Of a stretch of 13,341 nt of DNA, positions 6,572 through 13,341 are shown piece after piece. Within the stretch, counting starts at the first letter, position 1; each line of letters starts with the position of its first letter. The notes below the pieces were generated by a model that made no database searches, was not told the origin of the DNA, and was given only the letters and a program-made list of their open reading frames with translations. The translations under genes were made by a program, and so were the position numbers. This DNA is from Acidimicrobiales bacterium. GTDB taxonomy: Bacteria; Actinomycetota; Acidimicrobiia; Acidimicrobiales; Acidimicrobilacustridaceae. The stretch is taken from contig JALRFT010000272.1 in NCBI GenBank assembly GCA_023261915.1, forward strand, positions 1 to 13,341, read 5' to 3'.

Positions 6572-7786
6572 GTGAATCCCACGAGAGTCCCCTTCAGTCA
6601 CCGGGTTGCGGTGTTGGCCGTCGCCGTGGTGGTCGGGTTGGGCTTCGTGGCGTGTGGCGATGTCGGGGCGCCGTCCACGGCGTCAGACGTGAGCGCTACT
6701 CAGCGGCCCCCGTCAAAAGGACCAGTCGGCGGTCCGGGGACGGTCGAGAACCTCGATGTCATTACCGGCCTGTTGTCAGGCTCCCCCATCCTCAACGTCG
6801 ACTTCGCTGACCCGTTCATGCTGGACACCGGAGATGTCGCCTACGGATACGCCTCCAACACCACCTCGGCCAATGTGCCCGTCACCCGGTTCCAGGGATA
6901 TCAGACGGCCACCTATTTGGGCGATGCCATGCCGAATCTTCCGTCGTGGACCTCCAAGGACTTCATCTGGGCACCTGCGGTATACGCCCGGCCCGACGGT
7001 CAGTACGTCATGTACTACTCGGCGCTCTACAAGCCATCGGGGCGTCAATGTGTGTCACGTGCGTTGTCGTCGTCACCCGCCGGTCCCTTCGTCGACGACT
7101 CCACCATGCCCTTCGTGTGTCCTCTCGACCTCGGTGGCGCCATCGACCCGTCGGTGGTCGTGGACAACGGAAAGCCTTACCTCCTCTACAAAAATGATGG
7201 GAACTGTTGCAACATCACCACGTCGTTGTGGTCGGTTCCTCTGTCCTCCGACGGCCTGTCCCTCAACGGCCAACCCACCAACCTGTTGAGCACAAGCCAG
7301 CCGTGGGAGGGGGGGAATATCGAGGCCCCATCGATGGTGGCCGTGAACGGCAAGTACCTGTTGTTCTACTCAGCCAACGACTGGTCGACGGCGAACTACG
7401 CCGTGGGGTACGCCGTGTGTGACTCCATCACGGGACCCTGCACGAAGCCCGAGGACGAACCCTGGATGGTCTCAACGACCAATGCTCAAGGTCCCGGAGG
7501 ACAGGAGTTCTACGCCGCTCGCGATCAGGTCTGGATGGTGTATCACGGCTGGTTGCCCGGTGAAGTGAACACTCCCGATGGCGAGCGGCGGCTCTACCTC
7601 GACGACATCAGCGTCGCCAACAACGTGCCCGAGCGCATCGGCGCTCAACGCACCTTCGTGCAACTCCTCTGGTACGGGCTCGGCGCGCTCGTCATCGTGG
7701 TGCTGGTGATCTTGGTGGTCGTGCGTCTCGTCCGGCGCCGTCGCCGACATCGGAAGGCCGAGAGAACAGCCGTCGCCGCGCAGTGA
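6572..7786 (+). CDS. Surface-anchored glycoside hydrolase family 43-like protein
   Basis: Product of 404 residues. The hydrophobic signal (about 11-27) ends in GFVAC, a lipobox-like motif with Cys28 as the lipid site, followed by a Ser/Thr/Pro/Gly-rich tether to about residue 60. The body (about 70-360) looks like a five-bladed beta-propeller of the GH43 arabinanase/xylosidase type. Candidate catalytic residues are Asp80 in FADPFML, Asp192 in AIDPSVVV and Glu251 in IEAPSMV, with IWAPAVY and a VYHGW histidine (His325) that is typical of the metal site. This predicts exo- or endo-action on arabinose- or xylose-containing glycans, substrate unknown. Six further cysteines (160, 183, 212, 213, 283, 290) suit an exported, disulfide-bonded protein. 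A second membrane helix (about 367-385) and an Arg/Lys-rich tail end the protein. The GTG start appears leaderless. It is followed 42 nt later by a methyltransferase gene. Confidence 0.85.
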   Translation: MNPTRVPFSHRVAVLAVAVVVGLGFVACGDVGAPSTASDVSATQRPPSKGPVGGPGTVENLDVITGLLSGSPILNVDFADPFMLDTGDVAYGYASNTTSANVPVTRFQGYQTATYLGDAMPNLPSWTSKDFIWAPAVYARPDGQYVMYYSALYKPSGRQCVSRALSSSPAGPFVDDSTMPFVCPLDLGGAIDPSVVVDNGKPYLLYKNDGNCCNITTSLWSVPLSSDGLSLNGQPTNLLSTSQPWEGGNIEAPSMVAVNGKYLLFYSANDWSTANYAVGYAVCDSITGPCTKPEDEPWMVSTTNAQGPGGQEFYAARDQVWMVYHGWLPGEVNTPDGERRLYLDDISVANNVPERIGAQRTFVQLLWYGLGALVIVVLVILVVVRLVRRRRRHRKAERTAVAAQ

Positions 7787-7828
7787 TCAGTACGGGTCGG
7801 GGATCTCGTCGGTTGCGAGGTTGACCTC

Positions 7829-8449
7829 ATGGATGCTGCGGCGTGGAATGCCCGCTACGAGACAGCCGGGTTCGTGTGGTCCACCGAGCCCAACCAGTTT
7901 CTCGCCACCGAAGTCTCAGGACTTGCGGTGGGCCACGCGCTCGATCTGGCCTGTGGCGAGGGCCGCAACGCCGTGTGGTTGGCGACCCGGGGGTGGGACG
8001 TCACCGGTGTCGACTTTTCAGAGGTGGGCCTGACCAAGGCCGTCGGGCTCGCCGAGGCGAGCGGGGTGGCGGAGCGAACCCGCTGGGTGTGTGCCGATGT
8101 CACGACGTGGGAGCCGGACGGGCGCTTTGATCTCGTGGTCGTGATGTACCTGCACCTCGTTGCTCCGCAACGATCAGCGGCCATGGGAGTGGCGGCCCAG
8201 TCGCTGGCAACCGGGGGAACGTTGCTCGTCGTCGGACACGACGCCACCAACCTCGCCGAAGGCGTCGGTGGCCCGCCCGACCCGTCGGTGCTCTACGGAC
8301 CTGACGACATCATCGGTGACCTTGCCGGGGAATCCGATCTCATGGTGGAACGGGCCGAGCGGGTGCGGCGTCCGGTGAGTGTCGACACACCGGAAGGACC
8401 TCAGGAGCGTCAGGCCATTGACTGTCTCGTTCGGGTCCGTCGGGGCTGA
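7829..8449 (+). CDS. Class I SAM-dependent methyltransferase
   Basis: A cytosolic protein of 206 residues with a complete small Rossmann methyltransferase core. The N-terminal WNARYETAGFVWSTEPNQF matches the TehB/Methyltransf_25-like group. Motif I is LDLACGEGRN (38-47), the acidic ribose-binding strand end is VTGVDFSE (58-65), CADV (88-91) contacts adenine in the family, and FDLVVVMYLHLV (100-111) is motif IV. The substrate cannot be read from the sequence; small thiol, tellurite or secondary-metabolite methylation are all known in this group. The ATG has GAGG eight bases upstream. It is the last plus-strand gene here, 42 nt after the GH43 gene, so the two could be cotranscribed, and it ends only 2 nt from the stop of the convergent thioesterase. 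Confidence 0.88.
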   Translation: MDAAAWNARYETAGFVWSTEPNQFLATEVSGLAVGHALDLACGEGRNAVWLATRGWDVTGVDFSEVGLTKAVGLAEASGVAERTRWVCADVTTWEPDGRFDLVVVMYLHLVAPQRSAAMGVAAQSLATGGTLLVVGHDATNLAEGVGGPPDPSVLYGPDDIIGDLAGESDLMVERAERVRRPVSVDTPEGPQERQAIDCLVRVRRG

Positions 8450-8451
8450 AC

Positions 8452-8874
8452 TCAAGGATTGCGGTCGGCGGGGATGGCATAGGTGACGCTGGCGTCAGCC
8501 ACGAGGTGACCATCGGTTCCGCCGAACACCCGAACGTCCGTCACGGCCAGTCGACGGCCCAACTTGAGCAACTCAGCTGTCGCCATCAGGCGTTCGGGTT
8601 CGGGCTTGCGCAGGAAGTTGATAGACAGGCTAGAGGTGACCGCCAGAGGCACCCAGCCGATGTGGGCGAGCACCACCACCCACGCAGCGGCGTCGACGAG
8701 CGCCATGACCGTGGGGCCCGACACCGTGCCCCCCGGGCGTATCACCACGCTCGACGCCGGCACTTCGAGGGTGGCGTGGTCGGGCCAGACTTCCGTGACG
8801 ACGTAGGGACGGACCTCCTCGAACACCCCGGCTAGGCGCTCATTGAGTTCGTCGACACCCATGACGGGTTCCAT
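8452..8874 (-). CDS. PaaI-family hotdog-fold thioesterase
   Basis: Product of 140 residues with the hotdog pattern. There is an N-terminal helix, then VVIRPGGTVSGPTVMALVDAAAW (the long central helix, with Asp61 at the position of the catalytic acid), AVTSSLSINFLRKP on the next strand, and ATAELLKLGRRLAVTDVRVF, then a final VADASVTYAIP strand. RPGGTVSGPT replaces the N-H-x-G-x-x-H-G-G loop of classical PaaI, a variant I recognise from many bacterial 4HBT proteins. The likely role is hydrolysis of an acyl-CoA; the acyl group is unknown. The ATG at 8874 has a G-rich sequence about six bases upstream; an in-frame ATG at 8862 is an alternative. It is the last gene of the minus-strand series and converges tail to tail with the methyltransferase. 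Confidence 0.85.
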   Translation of the reverse strand: MEPVMGVDELNERLAGVFEEVRPYVVTEVWPDHATLEVPASSVVIRPGGTVSGPTVMALVDAAAWVVVLAHIGWVPLAVTSSLSINFLRKPEPERLMATAELLKLGRRLAVTDVRVFGGTDGHLVADASVTYAIPADRNP

Positions 8875-8941
8875 CAGAGGCCCCCCACCTTCGTCACGGT
8901 GGCGGTACTCATCGCCCGACTTCGAGGATGGACCGTGGGGT

Positions 8942-9607
8942 TCACGGCGCAGGCGCTACGGGATTGAAGTTGGCCCACGCCACGAGCTGCCAGCCGTCCG
9001 GACCTCGCTGAAACACTCCGAGGCGGTCAGCCTTGGTGACCCGCTGCTCCTGCCCGTCGATGGTTTCTTGGATCTCGACGGAGAACCTCACGACCAGCGT
9101 TCGTCCGTCCTGGTAGGCACGGAAGGAATCCTCGGCGATCGTGAAACGAGCCACTGTCGCCGGAGCGTCGAGGTACTCCGCCTTGTTGGCAAAGGTGCCG
9201 TTGGATCGTTGCAACTGGAAGGCCGGGGACAGGAACGCCTCGAGGCGGGGTCGCGGGTCGGGCGCACTGAGGATGTCGAGGAACCGCTGAGCGAGTTCCC
9301 GACCGGTGGCCACCGGATCCTCAAGGGGTGATCCGAACTGATCGGATCCCGGCGCAAGGCTTGACGTCGGGGTCGTCGAGGTGGTGTCGACCCCGGCCGG
9401 GTCGGTGGCCGACGTCGTGTCACCGGTGGTCGTCTCCGAGGAGGTGGCCGCCTCAGAGACAGTGGTCGTCACGGTTGACTCCTCAGCGGCATCGCCACTG
9501 CCAGCGCACCGGGACAGGGCGAGCACGGTGACGAGGATCAGGCCGCCGGCGATGAGCCAACGTTTGACGTTGCGATCCAGACCGGACACCGATCGCAGGC
9601 CGCTCAT
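8942..9607 (-). CDS. Membrane-tethered NTF2-like (SnoaL/DUF4440-type) protein
   Basis: Product of 221 residues. A short cytosolic basic head (RNVKRW) is followed by one hydrophobic helix (about 17-32) ending in ALSRC. Cys34 could be lipidated, although Arg just before Cys is unusual for a lipobox. Residues about 42-84 are almost wholly Thr/Ser/Ala/Glu/Asp and form an extracellular stalk. The C-terminal domain (about 95-216) has the cone-shaped NTF2-like pattern: an RELAQRFLDIL helix, AFLSPAFQL, then strands FRAYQDGRTLVVRFSVEI, ADRLGVFQRGPDGWQLVAWANF. No catalytic role can be assigned; many such domains only bind ligands or partner proteins. Start codon ATG with only a weak purine-rich stretch upstream. 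It lies 53 nt after the carotenoid-oxygenase gene. Confidence 0.72.
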   Translation of the reverse strand: MSGLRSVSGLDRNVKRWLIAGGLILVTVLALSRCAGSGDAAEESTVTTTVSEAATSSETTTGDTTSATDPAGVDTTSTTPTSSLAPGSDQFGSPLEDPVATGRELAQRFLDILSAPDPRPRLEAFLSPAFQLQRSNGTFANKAEYLDAPATVARFTIAEDSFRAYQDGRTLVVRFSVEIQETIDGQEQRVTKADRLGVFQRGPDGWQLVAWANFNPVAPAP

Positions 9608-9634
9608 TGTCGCTCGCTCGTCGTCACGGCCGGG

Positions 9635-9664
9635 AGCCTACGACCCCCATCGACCCAGCGTCAG
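9635..9664 (-). promoter_or_regulatory. Possible promoter of the NTF2-like gene
   Basis: On the minus strand CTGACG (9664-9659) lies 18 nt before TAGGCT (9640-9635), a TAnnnT box. Transcription would start near 9628, about 20 nt before the ATG at 9607. The -35 overlaps the stop codon of the upstream carotenoid-oxygenase gene. Motif evidence only; an internal promoter would make the NTF2-like gene partly independent. Confidence 0.28.
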
Positions 9665-11364
9665 GCCAGTGGGGCGCCGTGGACCAGATCGTCGGCGACT
9701 TCGCGCACAGTTTTCGCCAGGTCGTCGGGCAGTTCATCGACTCGATCGAGTTCGTCAGCGAAACGCAGCCGCGGGCGCGCCGTCGACGGGATAGCCCGGG
9801 GCAACCACGCCGCGTGCAGCATGAACGGAGCGGTCATGGCCCCCGCTGCGAGCGTTGCCACCGGGCCACCGCCCACATCGGCGGCGTCGAACACCTCAAC
9901 CCGGAAGCGGTTGTCGTTGCAGACCGGCACCACCACCCAGCCGTCGTGGCCACCGGGATCCTCGCCGGTGTCGCCATATCCGGAGGCCCCCGCCGAGGGG
10001 TTGCGTGGCACGAAAATCGGTGACGACGGGAAGTCGTCGAGGCCCAGTTCCCAGTGCGAGGCGAGTTCCATGTCGGGCACGGCAGTGGACGCCACCACCG
10101 GTGGTGTCTCGCCGGGAGGCAGCATCGTGCGGTCGACCCGGTCGCCGTAAAGGGCGAGCATCTTTTGGGTGATGGCCTCGGGTCGGTAGCCCTGGTGGAC
10201 GGTGTGGTGCAGAGTCGGGCGGCTCCGACCCTCGAGACTCCAGTCGAGGGCATTGAGTTGACGCGACCACAGCAGGGACGGCTCCCGTTGCTCGGCCCGG
10301 TGCAGGACCTCACCGGTCTCAGGGTTCACGATCACCATGGACGTCCGGTCGGGTGCCATGGGGAAGCCGTACAGCCCCTTGAGTGCCGGGTCACACGGTC
10401 GGCCGAGGGCGTCGGTGTCACTCGGTGACTGCACCATGGCGATGTCGGCGGATTCCGTGTGTTCGAACAACACGGCGACACCATCAGTGTCATCCCACGT
10501 GGCGTAGTAGTGGTTGATCTCAGGTCCGAAGGTGAAGTGGCGGGCGGACACGGGCTGGCCAGGAGGGGTCGCTTCGATCTCGTCCTTGCGGATGAGAAAC
10601 ACCGGTCCGGTGGCGTTCGCCGGTTGGGTCCGGTCGCCCCCGTCGAGCACCTGCGATTCGAACTTGTAGGCACAGTCGCCCACCACGAGCCAGTCGCGTG
10701 TCTGGGTGATGGTGTGGACCGACTGGGGAATGAGTCCCCCATCGACCGGCCACATTTCGATCTCGCCTTCACCGTCCCAGCGAACGATGTGCAACTGACC
10801 CCAGAAGGTGTTGACCGTCCACAGGACATGGCGTTCGGGATCGATGACTGGGTGGGCAGTGGACATGACCATGGGCAGCACCGGCTGTGGGGTGAGCGCC
10901 TCGAACACCTTCCACTGGTCACGGTGGCCGACGTCACCGAGATATTCGAGCGTCACCGGGTCGACCTCCACGGGCCGGCCCACATCCCAGGTCGTGAACA
11001 GCCGGTCGCCCCACACGAGGGGCGCCGTGTTGGCGGCGTTGCTGTGGCCAAAGGGTGAGGTGACCCCGATCATGGTGGGGGTGAACACGTCGGGTCGCCG
11101 GGCCCGCAGTCGGGCCGAAGGGGAGTCGATGCGCCGGGCCCGCCACGCGAACCGATTGTTGGGAGCGCCATGGGTGCCGGGCTGCAGTGACAGGCGGTAG
11201 GTGACACCGTCTCCGAAGAACGGGTGGGGTCCACCGAACGTGTCGGGGTGGGGGGCACTCAGCACGAGCTCGCCGCTGAGACCCTCGGGCCACACCCCGG
11301 CGACGACTTCAAAATTGTGGTCGGTCGGGTCGTCCCGGTTAAACAGCGAGCGTGGGATCGGCAT
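9661..11364 (-). CDS. Carotenoid oxygenase family protein (non-heme iron dioxygenase)
   Basis: Product of 567 residues, within the usual size of the seven-bladed propeller carotenoid/stilbene cleavage dioxygenases. The four histidines that hold the iron are visible in order: His171 in STAHPVIDP, His217 in QSVHTIT, His285 in INHYYATW and His517 in MLHAAWLP. N-terminal features LSGELVLSAPHP and the HPFFGDGVTY stretch also match the family. Such enzymes split a conjugated double bond of a carotenoid, apocarotenoid or stilbene with O2; which substrate is used here cannot be told, and no carotenoid synthesis gene is in view. The protein has no signal peptide and few strongly hydrophobic stretches. 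The ATG is preceded by GGGGGAG with six bases spacing, a good ribosome-binding site. It follows asnB by 109 nt on the same strand. Confidence 0.9.
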   Translation of the reverse strand: MPIPRSLFNRDDPTDHNFEVVAGVWPEGLSGELVLSAPHPDTFGGPHPFFGDGVTYRLSLQPGTHGAPNNRFAWRARRIDSPSARLRARRPDVFTPTMIGVTSPFGHSNAANTAPLVWGDRLFTTWDVGRPVEVDPVTLEYLGDVGHRDQWKVFEALTPQPVLPMVMSTAHPVIDPERHVLWTVNTFWGQLHIVRWDGEGEIEMWPVDGGLIPQSVHTITQTRDWLVVGDCAYKFESQVLDGGDRTQPANATGPVFLIRKDEIEATPPGQPVSARHFTFGPEINHYYATWDDTDGVAVLFEHTESADIAMVQSPSDTDALGRPCDPALKGLYGFPMAPDRTSMVIVNPETGEVLHRAEQREPSLLWSRQLNALDWSLEGRSRPTLHHTVHQGYRPEAITQKMLALYGDRVDRTMLPPGETPPVVASTAVPDMELASHWELGLDDFPSSPIFVPRNPSAGASGYGDTGEDPGGHDGWVVVPVCNDNRFRVEVFDAADVGGGPVATLAAGAMTAPFMLHAAWLPRAIPSTARPRLRFADELDRVDELPDDLAKTVREVADDLVHGAPLA

Positions 11365-11393
11365 GTCGGTCTCCCCCTATCGACGTGAGCACC

Positions 11394-11431
11394 CCGTTGG
11401 GACGATGTGCCCCCAACGGCTCGGGACAGTA
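11394..11431 (-). promoter_or_regulatory. Inverted repeat at the predicted transcript start of the carotenoid-oxygenase gene
   Basis: CCGTTGGG (11394-11401) and CCCAACGG (11412-11419) form a perfect 8-bp stem with a 10-nt loop. On the minus strand a TACTGT -10-like box (11431-11426) would start transcription near 11419, so the stem would be the first nucleotides of the mRNA, about 55 nt before the ATG at 11364. It could be an operator, a 5' mRNA hairpin or a U-less terminator of asnB. The -35 region is poor. Confidence 0.35.
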
Positions 11432-11440
11432 CCAACTCTC

Positions 11441-11460
11441 CGCCCCCACCCGCCGGGGCG
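11441..11460 (-). terminator. Possible weak terminator hairpin after asnB
   Basis: CGCCCC (11441-11446) pairs with GGGGCG (11455-11460) around an 8-nt loop, 13 nt after the asnB stop codon. There is no U-tract, and such short GC stems arise easily in DNA of this composition, so support is slight. Confidence 0.2.
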
Positions 11461-11473
11461 CCTCGGGGAGCGA

Positions 11474-13341
11474 TCAGCCGGCGGTGTAGGCGTGGGGCGG
11501 TCGCGGTGGCAGTCGTCGCAGGGTCCGCGAGGAGAACTGTCGGTGCCAACGTCCGAGGATCATGAGGGCCCACAACACCCGACTGTGATCAGCCGATCCG
11601 GCCCGGTGCTCGTCCCACAAGCCGACTACCCCGGCCGGATCCACGACACCGCCGAAGTCCTCACCGGCCAATTCATCGCGGAGGCCGAGACCCCAGGGGC
11701 CTCTGATCCAGGTACGTACCGGCACCGGGAAGCCAAGTTTGGGGAGGGCGCAGACGTCGGGGGGCAGGACATCCGCCGCGGCGGCACGCAACACCCGTTT
11801 GGTGGTGTTGGCATCAAGGGACATGTCTACGGGGATGCGGGAGGCGGCGTCCCACACCACCCGGTCGAGGAACGGCACGCGCAGCTCGAGTGAGTGCGCC
11901 ATCGACAGTCGGTCAGCCTTGGTGAGGATGTCACCGGGCAGCCACAGGTGCAGGTCGAGGTACTGCATGCGCCGCACCTCGTCGGTCATCCCGAGCGCGT
12001 CCGCCTGGGCGTAGATCTGATCGGAGGCGGCGTAGGGCTCAGCCAGCGCCTCTGGGGTCGCCCACGCCGGGGCCAGCACCGACGCCCGGGTGTCGGCACT
12101 GCCCACCCGGCCATTGCCGATGTAGCGGCGTTCGAGTGGTGTGCTGGCCCGCACCACCCAGTTGCGTCCCCGCATGGCGGGTGCCCGTCGAGCCAGTGTG
12201 GCAGCAGCGGACCGAGCCGGGCGGGGGAGTCGCATGAACGGTGCGAGGGAACGGGGCTCGTCGTAGAGGCGGTAGCCGAGGAACAACTCGTCGGCGCCCT
12301 CACCCGACAGCACGGTGGTGACCTGGGTGGCGGCCAACTGCGATACGTAGAACAGTCCGAGGGCAGCCGGGTCGGCGAGGGGTTCGCCGAGGTGGGCGAT
12401 CATGGGGTCGATGCCGTCGAAGGCCATCTGGTCGGTGATGCGTAACTCGTGGTGGTCGGTCCCGAGCGCTTCGGCGGCGCGGCGGGCGTTGTCGAGTTCG
12501 TCGATGCCGTGGGCGAACCCCACTGAGAAGGTCGGGGTGGGGCTGGTGTGATTGGCGAGAGCCGAGGTGAGACTTGAATCGATGCCGCCAGAGAGGAACG
12601 CGCCCTGTTCCACCTCGGTTGACCGGTGGATGTGCACCGAGTCGGCGATGGCGGAGCGGACCTCGTCGACGTAGTCGTCGAACGACCGAGTGGTGGGTGT
12701 GAACGTCGGGGTCCACCAGCGCGTCAGTGACAGTTCACCGTCGGCGGTGACCCGGACGTAGTGGCCGGCGGGAAGCTTCGACACTCCCTGCACGGCGGTG
12801 TCGGGTTCGGGCACGTACTGGAAGGTGAGGAAGCGAAGGACGGCTTCAGGACGCAGTGCCGGGCGGTGGGGCATGGCGTCGGCGAGGGCCGGCAGTTCCG
12901 AGGCGAAGCGGAAGGCGTCGGCGTCGACCTGGTAGTAGAGCGGCTTGATGCCGAAGGGGTCGCGGCAGCACACAAGTTCCCCGGTGGCGGTGTCCCAGAT
13001 GGCGACGGCGTACATCCCCCGCAGGCGCCCGAAGGCAGCGGGGCCCTCCTCGGCGAACAGGTGCAGCACCACCTCGAGGTCGCTGTGGGTCAGCAGACGC
13101 CGACCACGGGCCTCGAGACCGGCGCGCAGCTCGAGGTGGGTGTAGATCTCCCCGTTGCCCACGAGCACGAAGCGCCCCTCGGCGTCGGTGAGGGGCTGGC
13201 GGCCGTCGGCCACCCCGACGATGGCCAGGCGACGGAAGGCTAGTGCCATGCGGTCGTCGTGCCAGGCCTGGGCGTCGTCGGGACCGCGGTGTCCCATCAC
13301 CGCCCCCGCGGCTGCGGCCTGCGCCACGTGGTCCACGGTCC
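11474..13341 (-). CDS. asnB: Asparagine synthase (glutamine-hydrolysing), 5' partial
   Basis: Two-domain enzyme that makes asparagine from aspartate, ATP and glutamine-derived ammonia. The visible 622 codons lack the start: the MCGI opening, whose Cys is the glutaminase nucleophile, would be some 30 residues beyond the right edge, and the frame is open to the last base. The GTG at 13336 falls inside the domain and is not the real start. Numbering from that GTG, the glutaminase domain shows RGPDD (17-21), NGEIYTH (61-67) and a CRDPFGIKPLYY stretch (124-135). The synthetase domain has the PP-loop SGGIDSS (249-255), TVLSGEGADELFLGY, GDILTKADRLSMAHSLELRVPFLD and PKLGFPVP, all conserved in AsnB. 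The protein is intact as far as visible. It is the most upstream visible gene of the minus-strand series. A secondary-metabolite amidotransferase of the same family is possible, since AsnB-like enzymes are often used this way. Confidence 0.95.
   Translation of the reverse strand, partial: TVDHVAQAAAAGAVMGHRGPDDAQAWHDDRMALAFRRLAIVGVADGRQPLTDAEGRFVLVGNGEIYTHLELRAGLEARGRRLLTHSDLEVVLHLFAEEGPAAFGRLRGMYAVAIWDTATGELVCCRDPFGIKPLYYQVDADAFRFASELPALADAMPHRPALRPEAVLRFLTFQYVPEPDTAVQGVSKLPAGHYVRVTADGELSLTRWWTPTFTPTTRSFDDYVDEVRSAIADSVHIHRSTEVEQGAFLSGGIDSSLTSALANHTSPTPTFSVGFAHGIDELDNARRAAEALGTDHHELRITDQMAFDGIDPMIAHLGEPLADPAALGLFYVSQLAATQVTTVLSGEGADELFLGYRLYDEPRSLAPFMRLPRPARSAAATLARRAPAMRGRNWVVRASTPLERRYIGNGRVGSADTRASVLAPAWATPEALAEPYAASDQIYAQADALGMTDEVRRMQYLDLHLWLPGDILTKADRLSMAHSLELRVPFLDRVVWDAASRIPVDMSLDANTTKRVLRAAAADVLPPDVCALPKLGFPVPVRTWIRGPWGLGLRDELAGEDFGGVVDPAGVVGLWDEHRAGSADHSRVLWALMILGRWHRQFSSRTLRRLPPRPPHAYTAG

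Noticed and set aside
11201..11893. Open frame of 230 codons on the plus strand opposite asnB and the carotenoid-oxygenase start
   Set aside because: It is antisense to well-supported genes, has low-complexity, Gly/Pro/Arg-rich composition and no recognisable domain. Long chance frames are expected opposite genes in DNA this rich in G+C.
13334..13336. GTG as the start codon of asnB
   Set aside because: It falls inside the glutaminase domain, just before RGPDD; the nucleophile Cys and some 30 residues must lie beyond the window edge.
1..13341. CRISPR arrays, tRNA or rRNA genes, insertion sequences, phage or defence genes
   Set aside because: Reading both strands showed no regularly spaced repeats, cloverleaf-like stretches, terminal inverted repeats with a transposase, or integrase-like proteins; the DNA is fully occupied by the genes listed.

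Overview
The window looks like chromosomal DNA from a high-G+C actinobacterium. GTG starts are common, coding is dense, several genes lack a convincing Shine-Dalgarno and are preceded at about 7 nt by a TAnnnT -10 box, and there are Ser/Thr-rich tethered lipoprotein-like proteins. A member of Acidimicrobiia or a relative would fit, but that placement is inferred from gene content and style, not from a marker gene. I see no rRNA, tRNA, CRISPR array, insertion sequence or phage gene. The only element with a mobile ancestry is an intein.

Left part (1-2510): the 3' end of the replicative helicase gene dnaB, interrupted in frame by a 219-residue intein at the RESG/SIEQ site. The intein keeps its splicing blocks but has only a short helical linker where a homing endonuclease would be. 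It converges on a secreted coiled-coil M23 (LytM-type) endopeptidase on the minus strand.

Middle-left (2634-6107, minus strand): two membrane-protein genes that probably form an operon. The promoter-proximal one is a six-helix DUF6159-type protein. The second is an 834-residue protein with a spermidine-synthase-like Rossmann domain between two multi-helix membrane blocks. Divergent from them are a 66-residue cold-shock protein with a strong hairpin after it (6239-6511), a probably leaderless GH43-like beta-propeller glycosidase carrying both a lipobox-like N-terminus and a C-terminal membrane helix (6572-7786), and a small SAM-dependent methyltransferase (7829-8449).

Right part (8452-13341, minus strand): four co-directional genes. 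In transcription order they are asnB (its 5' end lies outside the window), a carotenoid-oxygenase-family protein with all four iron-binding histidines, a tethered NTF2-like protein, and a PaaI-type hotdog thioesterase. Gaps of 109, 53 and 67 nt and internal promoter-like sequences make a single tight operon uncertain.

The genes do not assemble into one recognisable pathway. Common themes are cell-surface and envelope proteins (M23 peptidase, DUF6159, SpeE-like membrane protein, GH43, NTF2-like) and small-molecule metabolism. I found no convincing new multi-gene defence or mobile system. The best leads are the endonuclease-less DnaB intein, the membrane SpeE-like protein lacking the usual aminopropyltransferase active-site motif, the doubly anchored GH43 protein, and the hairpin that would begin the carotenoid oxygenase transcript.
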